Source: Manis javanica (taxonomy: Eukaryota; Chordata; Mammalia; Pholidota; Manidae). From it: DNA of 64,000 bases. Below, piece by piece: positions 61,640-64,000 of the stretch. The stretch is from contig NC_133157.1 in assembly GCF_040802235.1 (NCBI RefSeq), positions 21,717,501 through 21,781,500 on the forward strand. Reading direction: 5' to 3'. A program made the translations under genes and the position numbers. The notes beneath the pieces were generated by a model. The model saw only the letters and a program-made list of their open reading frames with translations, searched no databases and was not told the origin of the DNA. The first letter of the stretch is position 1. Every line of letters starts with the position of its first letter.

Positions 61640-61895
61640 CTAATCCTGATGATGGTAATAATTACTACTTATCAGAGACCACTCTAAGCACTTTTCCCAA
61701 AATAATTCATGAAATCCTTGCAACAGAAAAGCCTCCTCTGTTAGCTTATTATCATCATCCCCCAAGTACAGATGGGGAAACTGAGGCACAGAATGTAAGT
61801 AACTTGACCAAAGTTACAGTGCTGGTAAGTCAAGGTGCTGGAACTCAAATCCAGGCAGCTAGAGCCAAAGGCTAAATTCTTAGCCACCATGTAAT
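61640..61895 (+). repeat. MIR SINE, sense
   Basis: Well-preserved MIR: GACCACTCTAAGCACTTTTC, ATAATTCATGAAATCCTTGC, GATGGGGAAACTGAGGCACA, GAATGTAAGTAACTTGACCA, CTGGAACTCAAATCCAGGCA. A 95-codon open frame at 61588-61875 reads through it by chance. Confidence 0.88.
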
Positions 61896-64000
61896 ATATC
61901 CTCTGTGCTATATATATACTGAGTAGCTGTAAGACCCACTGATACACTGCCAGCAGTGAAGTTCATTGCAAAGACAACGTAACAGAACATATGTGGACGA
62001 CCAGGCAGAAGTTCAGAGGGAGCAGACACAGGACAAAGAGGAGTAAACATCTGGAGGCTATCAGATGAATGGATGCTTTCTAATAATAATGATGATGATA
62101 ATAACAGCCACCTGATAATCCCAAGTGATCACCCTTACCTCCCCTTCCAGTCCAGGGAAGTGCCTCTCAGATTAAATTTTTATTCAATAAAATTACTTTA
62201 GCTACATTACCTCCCACTTTAGGTACCTTAGCAGATGTCTCAACCAATCATTGCAGAGACCAAGACATGGAAGCAGGGAAAATCCTATATTCTATTTGCA
62301 TGTGCCTCTGTCCTCTTCATTACTCTAGTCTTCTGAAATTTTAGGTTTCTCTAATCCAAGGTCAGTAGTCAACCTCATGCCCTTTATTAAAATAAAAATG
62401 TGAATCAAGCAAAATTAATTTTTCTAGTCTTAGAAACATCTAGTCCTTCTCTCAAAGTATCATGCAGCTTATACAAGTTTATAAATTTATATGCCAATCC
62501 TCAGTACAAAAGTTGGTCTTCCAACTAAATTCAGTTTTTTCTAATCTGGGATACTCAGGGTTTCCCTTAATCATATTCTTTTTGTTAATATGCTTTTCAC
62601 AAAAGTAATAAAATCTCTTTTATGATTATTTTAGTAGATTTTTCCATTAAAAAACCCTTTCTTTAGTAATCAGCTTCATGATTATCAGTGCTTAGAAAAA
62701 TCTTTCTGTAAGTAGCTTAATGAACTAGACTTATTTATATATCTAATGCATATTTAATATCACTATTCTACTTGCAAACAAATTATACATTTCCAAAATT
62801 AAATTATTGGAATTGGCTAGTCCACCCAGAGTAATTTTAATAATTTATGTATGTATAAAAAATCTTCTATGCAAATTCAACCCAAAGTCATTTGGGGCTT
62901 AATTTCAGTTTGTTTTTTAAGATATGAAACAGACTCTTTCGCTCTACATTGGTAATTGCTGTGGTCATTCATACAAAACAAAAGGGAAAAGCAAGCATCT
63001 AAATGTCATTTATTTGGAATGCTAATAAATGTCACAATTAAATGTGCTTTTTGATAAATTTAGGATTACTACAACAAATAAAATACACAATGAGTTCATG
63101 AACTTAAAATCTGCCCCAAGCCCTCATCCACTTTGAATCCTCTATGTGTCAGTAACGTTGATTTGAAATATATGTGGCTTTTTGAAAAGTTGGGCTGTTC
63201 CTGAAGCCTAAATATTTCCAATATAATGGTTAGAGTCTCTTTATCTTTCATATATATGCTGAACTCCTGCTAAACTTTTCCTTCATCATCACTGTTAAAA
63301 TACCCTGTTAAGGTGACATCATTTCTTTTCTGACAGCTTTGAATTACTGCCTGGCATTTGGTGCTTTCTTAGAAGGACAATTTGACCTGATATATTTCCA
63401 AAACATTTTTTCTCATCTAGAACAACTTTTCTAGATAAGTCTAGGCATAACATTAAACTATCTTTTCTCTGTAGCTCCTTTCTTCGGTGGTCCATGTCAA
63501 GCAACAGCCATTTTCACTGGGAATTTCACCCATCCCCCTTCCATCCTTGGCCCACCTGTGGAGGTGGTCCCTGTCTGTTTGGATTGAGGGTGGCAATCCA
63601 AAGGTGGAGGTAAATCCGTTATTTTCTTTCTCCTGGGAATTTGGACTGGGAACACAAAGACCTCTGAGAGTAGGGATTTTTGCCAGTAGGTAAAGACTGT
63701 GCGCAGAGAACCCATCAGATTCCCATCAGAGGAATCCCATTAACATAAGGCAGAGTAAATGAAGAAGATGTGGACACAGAAACTGAGACAAGATACAACA
63801 GATGGAAGCAGATGGAAGTTGGGAGGGAGTAGCCATGGCGTCTGTGGCTGCATTGTTCCCGTGTTCAGTCCCTCTTGAGGCCCAGTTCTTCTCCTGCCTC
63901 TTGGGTTTGGAGAGATATTCCTATGTGTTTCCAGTAAATATACCACTTGATTTAAGCTAAGTAAGTAGAATCTAATCTTTATTGACCACCATGTGTGGTT
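61896..64000. other. Intron 1 sequence, nothing recognised
   Basis: AT-rich to about 63300, then more mixed. No exon, RNA gene or assignable repeat. Short open frames at 63319-63946 lie on both strands without recognisable features. Confidence 0.4.

Larger units (their letters stand above)
51177..64000 (+). other. SVEP1: SVEP1 intron 1 (5' part)
   Basis: From the donor to the window end. No sequence resembling the next VWA segment (strand with VVFLITDG, residues after 177) was found in any + strand frame, so exon 2 lies beyond 64000. The intron starts GC-rich (to about 51340) and then becomes AT-rich with L1, L2 and MIR remnants. Confidence 0.85.

Noticed and set aside
51183..64000. SVEP1 exon 2
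   Set aside because: Looked for sequence encoding the next VWA strand (VVFLITDG-like) behind an acceptor in all + frames; none seen.
1..64000. CRISPR array, tRNA/rRNA genes, mitochondrial insert, lineage SINEs (Alu, B1/B2)
   Set aside because: No regularly spaced direct repeats, no cloverleaf with A/B boxes other than MIR remnants, no mitochondrial coding sequence and no such SINE was recognised on reading.

Overview
This is nuclear DNA from a placental mammal. There is one protein-coding exon with a CpG-rich promoter and a consensus splice donor. The rest is non-coding sequence full of old mammalian interspersed repeats (L2, MIR, L1M/HAL1-type LINEs, MER20). I see no Alu, rodent B1/B2, carnivore tRNA-Lys SINE or ruminant BovA-type SINE. 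One recent insertion at about 20.1-21.0 kb belongs to a family that I associate, from memory only, with pangolin (Manis) assemblies. That species guess is weak; a non-primate, non-rodent laurasiatherian-like mammal is the safer reading.

The only gene supported is SVEP1 (sushi, von Willebrand factor A, EGF and pentraxin domain-containing 1), on the + strand. Coding exon 1 is at 50646-51176: signal peptide plus the first part of the VWA domain. It ends in a phase-0 donor, and 51177-64000 is the start of intron 1. No second exon was found. Bases 1 to about 50250 are 5' intergenic DNA. In human the divergent upstream neighbour is MUSK, but no MUSK exon was recognised here.

Layout: 1-9.6 kb holds L2 and L1 remnants, including two L1 fragments lying tail to tail. 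9.6-20 kb is mostly unassigned DNA with MIR, L2 and L1 pieces. 20.07-20.98 kb is an apparent endogenous-retrovirus transcript copied in by L1 machinery, with 17-bp target duplications. 21.9-24.6, 33.6-37.1 and 40.4-44.2 kb are long decayed L1/HAL1 remnants. 45-50 kb holds MIR, MER20 and L2 fragments leading to the SVEP1 promoter. 50.25-51.35 kb is a purine tract, CpG island, one small upstream ORF and exon 1. 51.8-54 kb is an antisense L1 in intron 1. 54-64 kb is mostly unassigned intron with a striking 84-nt hairpin at 55925-56008, an L2 and a MIR.

No operon, CRISPR array, tRNA, rRNA or new multi-gene system is visible. The best leads are the intronic hairpin, the L1-mobilised retroviral transcript, a G-quadruplex-prone tract next to the exon 1 donor, and the short upstream ORF. 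Repeat family names come from remembered consensus sequences; no database search was possible, and repeat boundaries are approximate.
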